From the NCBI GenBank assembly GCA_004194705.1, contig SADC01000025.1:124001-188000 (forward strand): DNA of 64,000 nucleotides, in the 5' to 3' direction. Position 1 is the first letter of the stretch, and every line of letters starts with the position of its first letter. Positions 11,601 to 22,292 of the stretch are shown here, one piece after another. Origin of the DNA: Ditylenchus dipsaci (lineage: Eukaryota > Nematoda > Chromadorea > Rhabditida > Anguinidae). The translations under genes and the position numbers were made by a program. A model generated the notes under the pieces. The model did no database searches. It saw only the letters and a list, made by a program, of their open reading frames with translations, and had not been told where the DNA came from.

Positions 11601-14600
11601 AGCATCTGAAACGTGTAGAAAATATGTTTTTAGGGGCCCAGTCGACCATTTTTGATCAAAAATTGACTTTTTGCCCTGAGTATTAATGTAGAGGGTACTG
11701 GAGGATACCTGAATTGCCTTTCTTATTATTTGTTTTTCTCACTAGAACTTGGCAAAAAGAATCTCTCTCTCAGGGATGAGCTTGTGAATGTTTTCAAAAT
11801 TAGTCAAACTTTGAATTTCAAGCTACGGCAAAACCATCGGTTAAATAGGATAAATTCAGGGCTTCGAATCGTCCTTTTAAAAAAGATTTGTCCTTTTTTG
11901 GCACCCCAAACCTTTTTTTATTTTTGAAAATTTAGTCAAAATCTTTTTTTTTCGCTTCAAAATGGAAACAAGCACTGGATAAAATGACCTTTTTACTTTA
12001 AAAACAGTCAAAATGTCCTTTTTTACCCAAATGTCCTTTTTTTCGAAATTTCTCATTCGAAGCCATGGATAAATTCAATTAAAAGCCTTCAACATTGGGG
12101 TTGATTTCAGTTTTCGGAATTTTTCAGTCGAGTCCAACTGAATAAATTAATGTGTCTACATCTGAGATAAAAGTGTTGTTTCAGACAGCCGCCTATGGGG
12201 TACATTTGTCCTTCGAATACTCAATATACTTACTTCTTTTCTCTGCTCTGCCATCATAAATGTGTATAAAGTGTGTGGCTGTCCTGTCATAAACATTATT
12301 AACAACTTTTTGCACGGCCTTCGAGGTTCCGATCCTCGACAACTGCAACAACAAGATGATCTGATATCTTCCAGTGGAGATGGTGATGGATCACACATTG
12401 CAGACGATGAGTCAGACCAAGAAGAGCAACTGAACTATCAATACACATGTTTAGGTAACTTATCCCTCAACAAAACTGCCTAAAACTTTTTTTCAGCAAA
12501 CGGGACTTCATCCACCAATTCATCTGTTATAGCTGGGGGTAAAAAGAAAAGTCGCCGAACTAGAGGGAGGACACCGCTGTGTGGGGGCTTTCTACTAGAT
12601 GTTTTTAACTCGCAGTCATCTACAGTCCCTTCATATTCAGAAGTGCCAGGTGGTGTGCAACGAACTAGCAGAGCATCTTCTTCATCCAACTTAGCCCTGT
12701 TCTCCGCTTCTAACACTCAAGTGAATGGGCATGTAGGCAATTCAACGGGACCTAGCAGTCAGTTTCTTTTTTCTTTACTCAAAGCCCTTCTTAACCTCAT
12801 TTACTTGGTTTAGTTTATGCAGATGCCAAATTGGAGAGCAGGTCAGCAGATGGCTCTAGCAATAACCTGGATAACTACGCAACATGCAATGGAAAGACTG
12901 GAACTGAAGATTCTTCTCTTAACCACTCAGCCCTGAAAGATGCACCGATTGGAAATGGAAAAGCGATGGAGCTAAAGCAAATATGCAAGGACAAAGAATT
13001 GTGAGTATTTATTTGTTGATGGTTTTTATTGTAAAAATGGTACCTTGTAAAACCGCACTCGGCGGGGTTCCGTGGCTGGGTTTTGTGTCCAAGATAGAAA
13101 TTCTGGTTTTGGAATTGAAATTTTTGAGAAAGAATAGTAAAACCAACTTTTTCATTTTGATTACAAAAAGCCTCAGAATAAATATTTTTCGTGCGACGAT
13201 GTAATCCAGTATCTTGCAGTATCCTAGTCATAATACCTCTGAGATGGGCCCTTGGTATCCAATTTTTTATTGCTGATTAGGATTGGTAAATAAAAAACCC
13301 ATTTTCTCAAACCGACTATCTAAATTTTGAGTATCTAGCCTTGACATAAATCAACCGGGTGATCGTTTTTAGATGTCTGAGTAGTTATATATTTACGTTT
13401 TATTACGGAGAAAACAAAAATGTGAATTTTGGAGAAAATAAAAAAGGTATGATTATTAAACTCCATAATTTACATTTTAATCTCTAGCGTTATTTAGTTT
13501 AATTATTTTAGAGAAAAACTTAAAGCCGAACTGAGAACAGCCAGAGGCGGTGAGCTGGAGCTTAGAGCTCAACTCAGTCAGGCTCAGCAACAGGAACGTC
13601 TATCAAGAAATGAGTTGGCACAGAGCAAGTGCAAGTTGGAGCAACTGGACAGCAAGTACAAGCAACTAAGCAAGCAGACCGACAACTACAAGGCCACTAT
13701 CAGTGTGTTAGACAAACGCATTGGTGAGGCCCAGCTCAAGAAAAATGAAGTGGAACAAGAGCTGGCCAATGAAAGGCTTCGAGTCGCTACTTCAACAGCT
13801 CTTGCAAACAACCCAAAGACGACTTGCTGGTCAAACAAAACCCTATGTAAATTTTTTGGGGAATTTTTCGGATTAGATAAATTAAGACCCTTATTTGGTC
13901 CGGGGGCGCATTTCATAATTTTTCGTAAATCGTGTTTAAAAGTCTCGTAAGAAATTTTTATACCCCAAAAACGTTGATTTTCGACACTTTTCTTGATAAA
14001 AATCAATTTTTCGAAAAGAAAATTTTTTGACTAAAATTTGACCAAAATCTTGATTTACCTTGGTCCTCCAAGGTAAAAAGTCAGATTTTAGTCAAAATTT
14101 TCTTTTCAAGAAATCGATTTTTAATTTAGACAAAATGTCGGATATTAATGATCTTATTGTTTTGGGGATATAAAAATTACTTAGGAGACTTTTAAACATG
14201 ATTTACGAGAAATTGTGAAATGCGCCCCCGGACTAAATAAGTTCCTGAACAATGGTTTATTTAGCCTATCAACTTCTGATTCGAATCAAACCAACAAAGC
14301 CAAAATGTTAGACAAAGAGCGCATAATAAACTCTCTAAAACTAGAGCTGCAAACCAAAGAAGAACACAACCAAAGACTGGAGAAGGAGCTGAAGCTTCTA
14401 CGAAACTCCGCCAACAAACAAAGTGACCAGGAGGTAATTTTATTATACTACAAATGTTTTTCAACCATAGTTGCACGGGCGCCGGCGCCGACTTTTTTTT
14501 TGTTTATAAAAATACTCCCAGCCTCTGCGGTAATAGCGAGTATGACCAATAAGTTTTTTCAATCTAAAAGTAAGTCATTGGCAGTCTCAAAAAAATGTTA

Positions 14601-17600
14601 TCAGCAATGTTGGCACCCAAAAATTGTCAGATCGGCTTAAAATTTTCCAGGTCGGCACCCGGCGCCGGCGCCCGTTTTGACTAGCGGCGCCGGCGCCCGT
14701 GCAACTATGCTTTCAACCGGTTCCATTTTTTTCTTTCATTTGCAAGCGAACAACTTGGGTCTTTACTAAGATGACGGAACTGGGTTTACTAGAAGCTTGG
14801 TTACTGACCTTCATTTATAGCTTTTGATATGCAATTCTTCGTCTGCATTTTGTTTTAGTTTCTAAACTGAATTTTTCGAGGTTGCAAAAAATGAGTGGCT
14901 TTCAACCATCAGTGTGTGCGTGGGTTTATGTTTTAAATTGTGGCATAAGGGAACTGAACTTTTCATTTATGTCGCCTACCTTGCTTTCCATCAAGCTAGC
15001 ACTAAAAGTAATGACTGGTTATTTAGCCAAATACTTGCGGAAGCAATAGATCTCTTATCAAAGCATTCAATACCGAGTACCGTATTTCTTATCATTGAGT
15101 TTCGGGCATGTATCCTAACACAATATTGATAGGAATTTTACAATTTTTGGTGTGTAAGGTGCCTAGGTATAACACCGAAAATGGAAAAAACAATGGAAAA
15201 AACACAAATTGTCAGTTTTAGGATTTTACTTGGATAAAATTTAAAATAATAGCTTCATGTTTTTTTAATTATATAAAATTTTCAGATCTACTTTAAGCAA
15301 ATTCGAGTGCTGGAGGAGAAGAATTCAAAGCTGGAGCAAACACTCTCCTCTGAAAACAGGCTCAAGCAAGATTTGTTCAGGGCGTTGAATGACTCCAAGG
15401 CACAAATCCAGGCTCTAAATGGTGATTCTACAATCATCAAAGCTGAATTTAAACCCATAATTTCAGTTCGACTTCGTTCTCAAGACCACAATGGAAGCGT
15501 CAGTAATTACTACAGCAACTCTAGTGCACGACCAGATGAGACCTGTGCCCTCCAACAGAATTCTCCCCACTCGTTTTCCTCCATCTCCGCATACTCACCT
15601 TCTTTTGCACAAATTCAGGACAGAACTCGCAGACCCCTCCACCAGCTTTTAGCAGCGCTCTCAGTCTGGATGCCTCAATCAATGCCATAATGCAGGCTAC
15701 TGGAGCTCAGCATATGTCAGTTTATTGTTTTTGGGGAGATTATGTCTGTATGGGAAGAGTAAGAACATTCGCGAACATTTTTTGCGATCGAGCATTAGAT
15801 AAAAATTAAGAATTCCAAAGATTTTAAATCGGTGTATCAGCTAGCTGTCACCTATCCCCGTTCACAGCTACTTATTGGACACCACACCCTAAAATTTTGT
15901 AGTACTGTCCATATATACTACAATGTGACTCTATTTTAATCAGGCTTTACTAGTCACATTATCCTGGATAGAATAAGAATAAGGAAATATATTTACCGAA
16001 ATCTGGATAAGAACTAGAGTAGCCCGCATGTGGGTAGTTTGACTCAACCCGGTTTTATCCGAGTCGAGTAAATTTTGAGGTTGATTTTCAAAAAACCCGG
16101 ATATTAGCGATATAGTCGAACCTCTGTTTAGGGACGCTCCATATAAGGACAGCCTCTATATAACACCATTTTTTACATTTAATTGGTCAAATCGGAATTC
16201 AGCCAAAATGACCCTCTATATAAAGACACTTTTAAAGGACACCTTTATTTAAGGACAGCGTTTGGCCGGTCCCTTGAGTGTCCTTAACACTTCGACTCCG
16301 GTGTGTTACTTTTTGGACTACTGACTCAGAATTTCACGACGAACATCATGTTGCTTTTGGTTTAAAAAATGTTGGAAGATCCCTCTGAAAATTTGAGGTT
16401 TCTTAATGTTTTGTCTTGTCATGGAAGTCAGAAAAATTGTATAACTTTTTTTATGTATTTAACATTTTAATGATCTATGGAATGTATCTTGTAGAGAAAA
16501 AGCTAGGATATCTTTTGTCATTTTTTGCCGAGGTTTTCATAAAATTCAGGCGCTGAGAAGCCCAGAAGTTTATAATGTCAGCCTCTGATAAGGACTCATT
16601 TTCAAATGACTATAACCTTTTTACGATCAACAGACTAAGTCTAGACAGGATATTTTTTGTAGGAAATTTTATGGAGATTCTGAATCTGCAAAAAAAATAT
16701 AAAAATCTTTTTTCCCAGTGAGTTATGGCCTCTGTAAGATAGGTTATTTTTACAGCTATCATTTTCTTACGTTGGATTGAAAACTGTCAATTGTGATATT
16801 CTGACACCACATGGTCGATTTGCTCAGAAAAGAACTCTCTAAAGCTAAGTACCCAATGGGAGCCGCACCCCCGCACTCCGCACTCCCGCGCAAATCTTCA
16901 CTCCCGCGGTGCGGCGCCAGCGTGTACACAATAAGGCGACACATTTTTGGAGCCGCACTCCCGCGCTCTTTCATTCTGAGTGAGGCGATTTTTTATTCGG
17001 AGTGCGGCGCATCATCCTTGTTTCATTTTATTTTGCTCTTTTCCTTGAAACTTTTTATTGCACCTGTTTCATGCAAGAATCTTCACTCAGAATCTGTTGT
17101 GCTATGTATTGCGGAGCTTGTGGTTTTACGCTTTTTACTTTGATATTTTAAGGCTGCTTTCAGAAGTGTCGATTTCCCAAGCTGCTGTAATGGAACCTGT
17201 TAGTACGATGAAACCTGCTGCCACGATGGTATCTCCTACTAGCGGTACGATTTCCAAGGTGATGTTGAAATTTGCAGTGTGTTGTTATTAGTGCTTATTT
17301 TTGCAGAAAACCAGGAAACAAGAGGAAGAAGAGCGTGCGAGTCAGCTTATCGCTCTGGTGCGAGATGAGCCTCTTCTCTACGACATGTCCAATGCCGACT
17401 ACAAGAACAACTCACGCAAGGTGCTTGTCTGGGGAGGTATCGCGACGAAATGTGGCTTCAAAGGTGAGATTTTTTTACAGTCCTGATCGAGAACCTATGT
17501 TTAAGCAGAATTTGTTTTCAGATGGAAGGGAGGCAATGTCGGTATGGAAGAATCTGCGCTCATCGTACAAGAAAAAGAAAGACAAGAAGCTACCGAGTGG

Positions 17601-20600
17601 AAGTGCTTCCGAGCCCGAGAAACAGAAGTGGGTACACTATGCAGAAATGAATTTCTTGAAGAACCACATCGTAGATCGCATCGCCCAGTCGTCTACTCTT
17701 GTTCAGTGTTCGGAACTTGTCATCGATGAGGAGGGAGAGAATCAATGTAAGGATAATTGTGAAGTGGAATTTTGTTCTTTTTACGCTTTTTTTTGTTTTC
17801 AGCGACGTCCAAGCGTGAGTCTCAATCCAGTTGTCTATCGCAATCCAGTCCCGTTGTGCGGAAGAAGGAGCGCGTAATGGATGAGTTTGAATCGAAGATG
17901 CTAGAGCTGGTGGAGAAGGAAGAAATCTGCACCTTGGCTCGAGATGTCGATGAGAAGATGAAGAAAATATCTGGTGCTCGGCATGCGCGGATAAAGATGG
18001 CTTTCGAGCGGGCTGTTCGCGAGCAAATTTATCAAGTGGATGAGTATTTGCTCGATAATCAGTAGTTTTTTGTCGGGGTTGTTGTCAGTTGGTTACTCAA
18101 AATAAAAAGTGATGTTGAAAAACGCTTGTGTTACTTGTTGTGATTCTATGCACATATGTTATGTGTTGTTAGTGGTAATGGATTGAAACAATTTTGCTAA
18201 TTCAGAATGTTGCGCTCAAAACTGGCTTTGCTTGTGCTACTTCGCAGACGCAAGAGGCAGAAGAAAGGAAGGAGGTACTGGGTGCACCCGCTATGGAGAA
18301 ATCGACCGGAGCTTGGTGCTTATTTTGCTCTGCTGCCGCAGTTGAAAGTCAATCCAGATAAGTTCTTCGACTACATGAGAATGAATCCTGAAGTTTTCGC
18401 AACTCTACTGCGGGTTCTTAATGAAAAGTATTTTTGTTCGTAATCCAGTCCTTGAATAACTTTGCAAACTTTCAGGTTGACAAAGTACTCGATTCGGACT
18501 CCGATCTGTGCCGAAGAAAGACTGATGCTCACAATTCGCTATCTGGCCACAGATGAGAGCTACCGTTCGTTGTCTTTCCAATTTCGAATGGGGTGTATGA
18601 CAGTTTGCCGGATCATCTCTGATACTTGCTCGGCTATCTACGAAGTTCTTCATCAAGATTATCTCGCTATGCCGAAGACGGCGGAGGAGTGGCATCAGGT
18701 TGCTCTTCGGTTCTGGGAAAAATCAAACATTCCAAACACTCTAGGTATCGATTCAGTCCCGTTTCTTTATCGTTGAGTTTAACATCTCAGGTGCGATCGA
18801 CGGGAAGCATATTTTGATTCGGAAGTGGAACAAATTTTTTTAACTACAAAGGCAGAACATCGACAGTCCTAATGGCAATCTGCGACGCGGACTACAATTG
18901 CATCTACGCTTCCTTCGGCCACTACGGACACATGAGCGATGGGGGTAACATGTTTATTACGTCTTTTTTTGTGCCATGTATAATCTGTCTTGTATCTAGG
19001 CATTTATGACAAGAGCGATTTTAAGAGGAGGCTGCGAACGGGCGACTTCAAGATTCCTGTCGATTGCAACTTTCCAGGGACATCGACGCAAGCGCCTTTC
19101 TTTTTCATTGGGGATGGCGCCTTTCCACTATCGCGGCGAATGATGAAGCCATTTTCTGGCAATGATCTGTCATACGAGCAAATGATCTTCAATTACCGGT
19201 TGGGATGACTCGTAAAACATACATCTTTGCTATTTATCATTTGTTTGCAGGCTCTCTCGCGCTAGGCGTATGATTGAAACTTCTTTGGTATTCTGGCAGC
19301 CAAGTGGAGAACACTTCTCAAGCCTATGGAGCAGGAGGTGACTAATTCGGATCTGATGGTCAAGGCAATTCTTGTTCTTCACAACTTTCTCATAAGGCAC
19401 TCTACGACAAACAGGCCCAGAGGTAATATTACGCATCAAACTTTATATTAAACGCTTTGTTTTCTAGATCTCGCTGACGTTGGAGAAGAGGACAATGGTG
19501 CATGGAGAAGGTACATCGAGCCAATGGAGTCAGTCACTTTGGCTTCTGGAGCACGGTCTGTCGTCACCGAAGATGGAAGAGAAGTTCGCCGGCTGTTCAT
19601 GGAGTTTTTCATCAGCAATGCAGGAAGTCTTAATTTTCAAGATCGTATGATTGGTTTAATCTAGTCGTTGTACCTGTAGTAATGTTTATCGTAGACTTTC
19701 ATATTGCGCTATTATGAATAAAATGTCGGCGGTAGAGTAGATTGGTGTCGAGTTTTTGGGGAAGTATTGTTTTATTGTGTTAGGATTGATATACCAGTAA
19801 CGCGCATTGATAATTCAAAACATAGTACAGGGCAGAGAGAACATGGTACAGGGTAGACTTAGGAAAATCGAGGTTTTCCGGGATCCGAGCTTATTTTGGA
19901 CCAAAACCCCAACCCGAAACCCGCCCTCAGCAACGTGGAAAACCCAGACCCCGACCCGGAAATTTTCGGCAAAAAAGCCTGACCCGAAACCCGCCCTGAA
20001 GCACAATAGTCAGCTCTGGTAAGTCAAGAAATTTATACATTTTGAGTGGCTATAAGTTTTTTCTAGGATGAATTCCGAAATTCTATGAATGTCAATCAAC
20101 TCAGAAAAAGAAATACATTTTTTGGCATATATCACGTGGGAAAAAATATCCGACTAAATTCTGAATATGCAAAAAATGCATTAAAAAATTGAGTGCGGCG
20201 GTGCGGATTTGCACCCGCACTCGAACTCCTCACTTTCTCACTCCCGCGCCGAGGAGGCAAAACCTCATTGGGTACAGTCGAGTGCCGCACTGCGGTGGTG
20301 CCGCTCTTAGTGCGGGAGTGCGTAGGTGCGGATCCAGTGTGTACTCAATGAGCTCTGCACCCTCAGATCTGCACCCTCACCCCCTCATTGGGTAAGCACC
20401 TTAAATCCAAAACCTACTGTCAAATTGTAAACTTCTCTCGAGACAGAGATCATTCCAAATTCGAATTTTTTAGTATTTTTTTGAAATATAAATGATTTTC
20501 ATCAGAGCACTTTTATATGTAAATCGACCATGCTGAACACGAATATGGTGTCAGAGCATCACAATTGACAGTTTTCAATGCAGTGAAAGCCAATGATAGC

Positions 20601-22144
20601 TCTAAAAATATGCTATCTTGAAGAGGCCATAACTCACTGGTCTTAGAGTAAAAGAGTCTTATATTATTTTTGCAGATTCAGAATCTCCATAAAATTACAA
20701 AAATATCCTGTCCAGACTTAGTCTGTTGAGCGTAAAAAAGATTATAGTCATTTGAAGATGAGTCCTTATCAGAGGCTGACATTATAAACTTCGGGCTTCT
20801 CAGCGCCTGAATTTTATGAAAAACTCGGCAAAAAATGACAAAAGATAGTTTTTTCTCTGCAATATACATTCAACAGATCATAAAAATGTTAAAAACACAA
20901 AAAAGTTATGACCATTTTTTCGGTCTTACGTGGCAAGACAAAACATTAAAACCTCAGATTTTCAGAGGGATTTAGCCCAACTTTTTGTCGAAGATTTTTC
21001 AAATTGAAAAGTTAATTTTTCAAGTCGATTTTCAAGTCCAAGATTTTTCAAATTGAAAACGCCATCGTGTTCAGTGTGAAATTCTGAGTCAGGAGTCCCA
21101 AAAGTCACGCTCAGGAGTCGGAGTGTTAAATACAGGTTCGACTGTATTCAGGCTAGGCATACGCCCGCAAGAACCTATAACTCCCAGATTTATTTTGGCT
21201 ACTCTTATAAAAAATAATCGACCCTACTAGCGAATACCCCCCCCCCAACAAATTTTTTTTCAAAATCAGGTTTTAACCATTTCTAAGTAATTCTTATGCG
21301 CTGAAAACGATAAAAAAGTTGTTTTCAGACGTTTTCTGACTAAAAAAGTCGATTTTTTGAAAAAAAATTTTGGCCAAAATCGGACATTTTCGGGGTTTTT
21401 ACCGCATTTTGGTCACTGGAGCTGGGCAAAAAGAGCCTATATATGCATTTTATGGTCAAGAGTCTTCTCGGAATCATGTCTAAGGTAAGTGAGTGCGCGC
21501 ATCTCTAACTCTCAAGCCCCCTGCGCCCCCTTCGGGGGCGCAGGGGGCTTGGGGGCTTGGAGTTGAGATGCGCACACACACATACCTTAGACACAAATCA
21601 CTCGAAAGTGACTCTGGATGCATGAAAAAGCATGCATACCAGAGTTTCTTTATGCGGTAGGCCCCAGTTAACAAAACTATGTTCAAAATCCCATCTTTTC
21701 AGGACTCTAGGTACCATTTTCAGGTGGTTTACCTTGGTCCCCAAGGCAAAAAGTCAAATTTTGGTCAAAAATTTTTTTTCTTAAAAATTAACTTTTTAGG
21801 TCAGAAAATGCCTGAAAACACCTTTTTTATCGTTTTCAGCGCATAAGAATTACTTAGAAATGGTTAAAACCTGATTTTGAAAAAAATTTGTTGGGGGGGG
21901 GTATTTGCTAGTAGCGCCAAATAATCATTCGAAACATTGCAGGTCCTACTCATTTGGTCAACTGGAGGAGAGCAATCAGCAAAGTCGATCAGACAGTTTA
22001 GATGCCGACAACCATCATCAGCCGAGTCTACCGTCTGACCTGCTCATAATTGGCAGTCACCGCACAGCAATGCAACAGCAGCACAACAATCTAGTCAACA
22101 ACACAGCCAACAACTCAGCATCAACCACCACAAGAACCAATTAG
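5651..22144 (+). CDS. maco-1: macoilin (ER/neuronal multi-pass coiled-coil protein)
   Basis: Macoilin is an ER membrane protein that tunes neuronal excitability. Diagnostic matches are the first segment (IYLKFVLMWLGCIALDF, FRFELLWPVWLLVRHLYESF), AFSVFFVCV, LFIPIQVLLFIASTYV, DRGICLPSLFLWTLF and RPFAAHCLGFPIVTLGF, then a long coiled coil (EKLKAELRTARGGELELRAQ; SSENRLKQDLFRALNDSKAQ). Exons by eye: 5651-5751, 5833-6010, 6074-6113, 6158-6247, 7727-7872, 7921-8062, 8123-8274, 10821-11287, 12185-12454, 12497-12757, 12814-13000, 13512-13846, about 14324-14433, 15286-15421, about 15465-15715 (internal splicing unclear), 21943-22144. Most junctions agree in phase; the 7872/7921 pair does not, and exon 13512-13846 may end earlier. 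One -1 shift lies in an A-run near 11010 inside an otherwise open exon, either an assembly error or a mutation. The predicted length of about 1000 residues exceeds the vertebrate protein (about 660) through a Ser/Asn/Gln-rich middle. Introns are swollen by transposons. Confidence 0.88.
6294..6546. mobile_element. tandem-array foldback in macoilin intron
   Basis: Opposed arrays of a GGGATTTCTG/AGAAATCCC unit. The ends AGGCTTGCCAGT and its approximate invert are flanked by GTTATGCGT (6285-6293) and GTTTTGCGT (6547-6555), 8 of 9 bases alike. This resembles the other tandem-array-TIR elements, but its ends are less certain. Confidence 0.5.
6674..6792. mobile_element. 119-bp palindromic element with 8-bp target duplication
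   Basis: The element is almost entirely palindromic: GGGAGAGGGCT at the left end and AGCCCTCTCCC at the right end, with repeated GAATTCGCCGTCGC-like units between. TCATTTTC flanks it on both sides (6666-6673, 6793-6800). It interrupts an older inverted repeat of about 0.4 kb (about 6630-7050, arms with GGATAATCATTTTC) whose loop carries tandem TTGGCGCAAAT motifs. Confidence 0.7.
8380..8605. mobile_element. degenerate MITE, TACCGTATT family
   Basis: A diverged inverted repeat sharing TTCAAAATCGTGTTCTTG and the matching right arm with the better copies at 23064-23308 and 27768-28005. The ends are decayed. It lies in the macoilin intron 8275-10820. Confidence 0.45.
8688..8780. mobile_element. 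short hairpin MITE
   Basis: The left arm ACAGTCTCCTCTCGCTATAG pairs with the right arm CTGTAGCGAGAAGGGACTGT, with an inner repeat of GTATCGAGAGTCGCACT. It is intronic and non-coding. The CTCGATATAG-like words resemble the hairpin at 43889-44060. Confidence 0.5.
9072..9727. mobile_element. TTAAAGG foldback split by GC-rich insertion
   Basis: The left end TTAAAGGGACATTGCC and right end GGCAATGGCCCTTTAA are inverts. Inner arms carry CCCCGCCAATTCAAA and its invert, as in the foldbacks at 30421-30660 and 51107-51303. A second element (9304-9711) is inserted close to the right end. Confidence 0.6.
9304..9711. mobile_element. tandem-array-TIR element, ggcgccggcgcc type
   Basis: The ends ATACCTGCACGGGCGCC and its invert (GTGCAGGTAT at the right) lead into arrays of GGCGCC/CGGCGCC units, extreme GC in an AT-rich locus. 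The 10-bp GGCAATGGCC is repeated exactly outside both ends (9294-9303, 9712-9721). The loop is AT-rich and non-coding. A sister copy lies at 14467-14710. Confidence 0.78.
13860..14245. mobile_element. foldback MITE inside macoilin intron
   Basis: Inverted arms include CCGGGGGCGCATTTCA (about 13899) and TGAAATGCGCCCCCGG (about 14216), then AAAAATTGA-rich arms closing at CCTTGGTCCTCCAAGG near 14060. It almost fills the intron between two coiled-coil exons and obscures the splice acceptor. Confidence 0.6.
14467..14710. mobile_element. tandem-array-TIR element, ggcgcc type, copy 2
   Basis: The ends ATAGTTGCACGGGCGCC and its invert are followed by CGGCGCC units. TTTCAACC lies outside both ends (14459-14466, 14711-14718), an 8-bp duplication. 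It has the same family of ends as 9304-9711 and lies in a macoilin intron. Confidence 0.72.
16115..16283. mobile_element. MITE with internal direct repeats
   Basis: Starts near TAGTCGAACCTCTGTTTAGG and ends near CCCTTGAGTGTCC, with repeated TATATAAGGACA-like words between. A partial relative of its end, ACAGGTTCGACTGTA, lies at 21132, just outside the right end of the 16288-21125 element. Confidence 0.4.
17190..18065 (+). CDS. MADF/Myb-like partner protein of a PIF/Harbinger transposon
   Basis: Four exons (17190-17258, 17307-17463, 17522-17746, 17803-18065) join in phase to an intact frame of 237 codons. Residues about 35-110 read as a MADF-type DNA-binding domain: LIALVRDEPLLYDMSNADY, then WGGIATKCG, then VWKNLRSSYKKKK after the intron. 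The C-terminus is a charged helical segment. Harbinger transposons usually encode such a DNA-binding partner beside the nuclease, which it helps bring to the ends and into the nucleus. AATAAA follows at 18101. The transposase starts 142 bases downstream on the same strand. The start is the first ATG in frame with the first exon and is not otherwise proven. GC content is clearly higher than in the surroundings, as in the transposase. Confidence 0.8.
18207..19664 (+). pseudogene. PIF/Harbinger DDE nuclease, two frameshifts
   Basis: Exons 18207-18427, 18476-18744, 18791-18944, 19000-19198, 19251-19422 and 19468-19664, all with consistent phases. Landmarks are FDYMRMNPEVFATLLRVL, then RLMLTIRYLAT, GAIDGKH (first catalytic Asp), ICDADY (second Asp), FIGDGAFPLSRRMMKPF and SRARRMIE (catalytic Glu region). 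Family members are endonucleases that cut at TTA/TAA targets. Two single-base lesions break it: a run of seven T at 18835-18841 puts a stop after RKWNKF, and a T is missing in TTCTTTGG near 19284. Every other exon is open, so the copy is young or the lesions are assembly errors. AATAAA is at 19717. Confidence 0.82.
21220..21912. mobile_element. foldback element around a structured 260-bp core
   Basis: Left arm from about 21223 (GAATACCCCCCC, then AACAAATTTTTTT) and right arm ending near 21905 (GGGGGGGGTATTTGC). The arms share AAATCAGGTTTTAACCATTT and AATTCTTATGCGCTGAAAAC. The loop is the separate repeat 21407-21667. The right end stops about 30 bases before the last macoilin exon. Confidence 0.65.
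21407..21667 (+). repeat. 260-bp structured repeat, copy 1
   Basis: Shared almost base for base with 43023-43282, while the flanks differ. Order: TTTTGGTCACTGGAGCTGGG, a splice-donor-like TCTAAG|GTAAGTG at 21480-21490, a very stable GC hairpin with tip CCCCCTTCGGGGG, the returning strand CACATACCTTAGAC, and a second small hairpin CTGGATGCAT/ATGCATACCAG. It could be a structural RNA gene family or just the conserved core of a MITE. No Sm site or promoter is recognised. Confidence 0.55.
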
Positions 22145-22286
22145 TTAGCTAATAATTCAACTGATTTCAAGCATCCTCCTCTCTCTTGTCTGACAGCATT
22201 TTTGAGCGTGCGTGTGTTGTGTATTTGTTCCCATTGTATCTATTTCTTGGACTTGAGTTGAAGTGTTGAAACCATGTTTTTGGTTG

Positions 22287-22292
22287 AATAAA
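22287..22292 (+). promoter_or_regulatory. AATAAA poly(A) signal of macoilin
   Basis: AATAAA about 145 bases after the macoilin stop codon, in TTGAATAAAACTGC. It is the first such hexamer downstream and marks the probable end of the transcript. Confidence 0.6.

Larger units (their letters stand above)
16288..21125. mobile_element. 4.8-kb TTAA-flanked foldback carrying a PIF/Harbinger unit
   Basis: The arms begin CACTTCGACTCC (left) and CACTCCGACTCC (right, reversed), with TTAA outside each (16284-16287, 21126-21129). Arms of several hundred bases match: AATTCAGGCGCTGAGAAGCC near 16544 mirrors the same words near 20800. Inside the loop, a GC-rich pair with TACCCAATG ends (about 16849 and 20395) may be the true Harbinger borders, giving a 3.5-kb transposon inside an older foldback. 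TTAA contains both TTA and TAA, so the 3-bp Harbinger target is not excluded for the outer ends. Confidence 0.7.

Noticed and set aside
21407..21667. Spliced-leader RNA gene
   Set aside because: The donor-like site and hairpins fit, but no Sm-binding site or known leader sequence is present. Kept only as a hypothesis in the findings.
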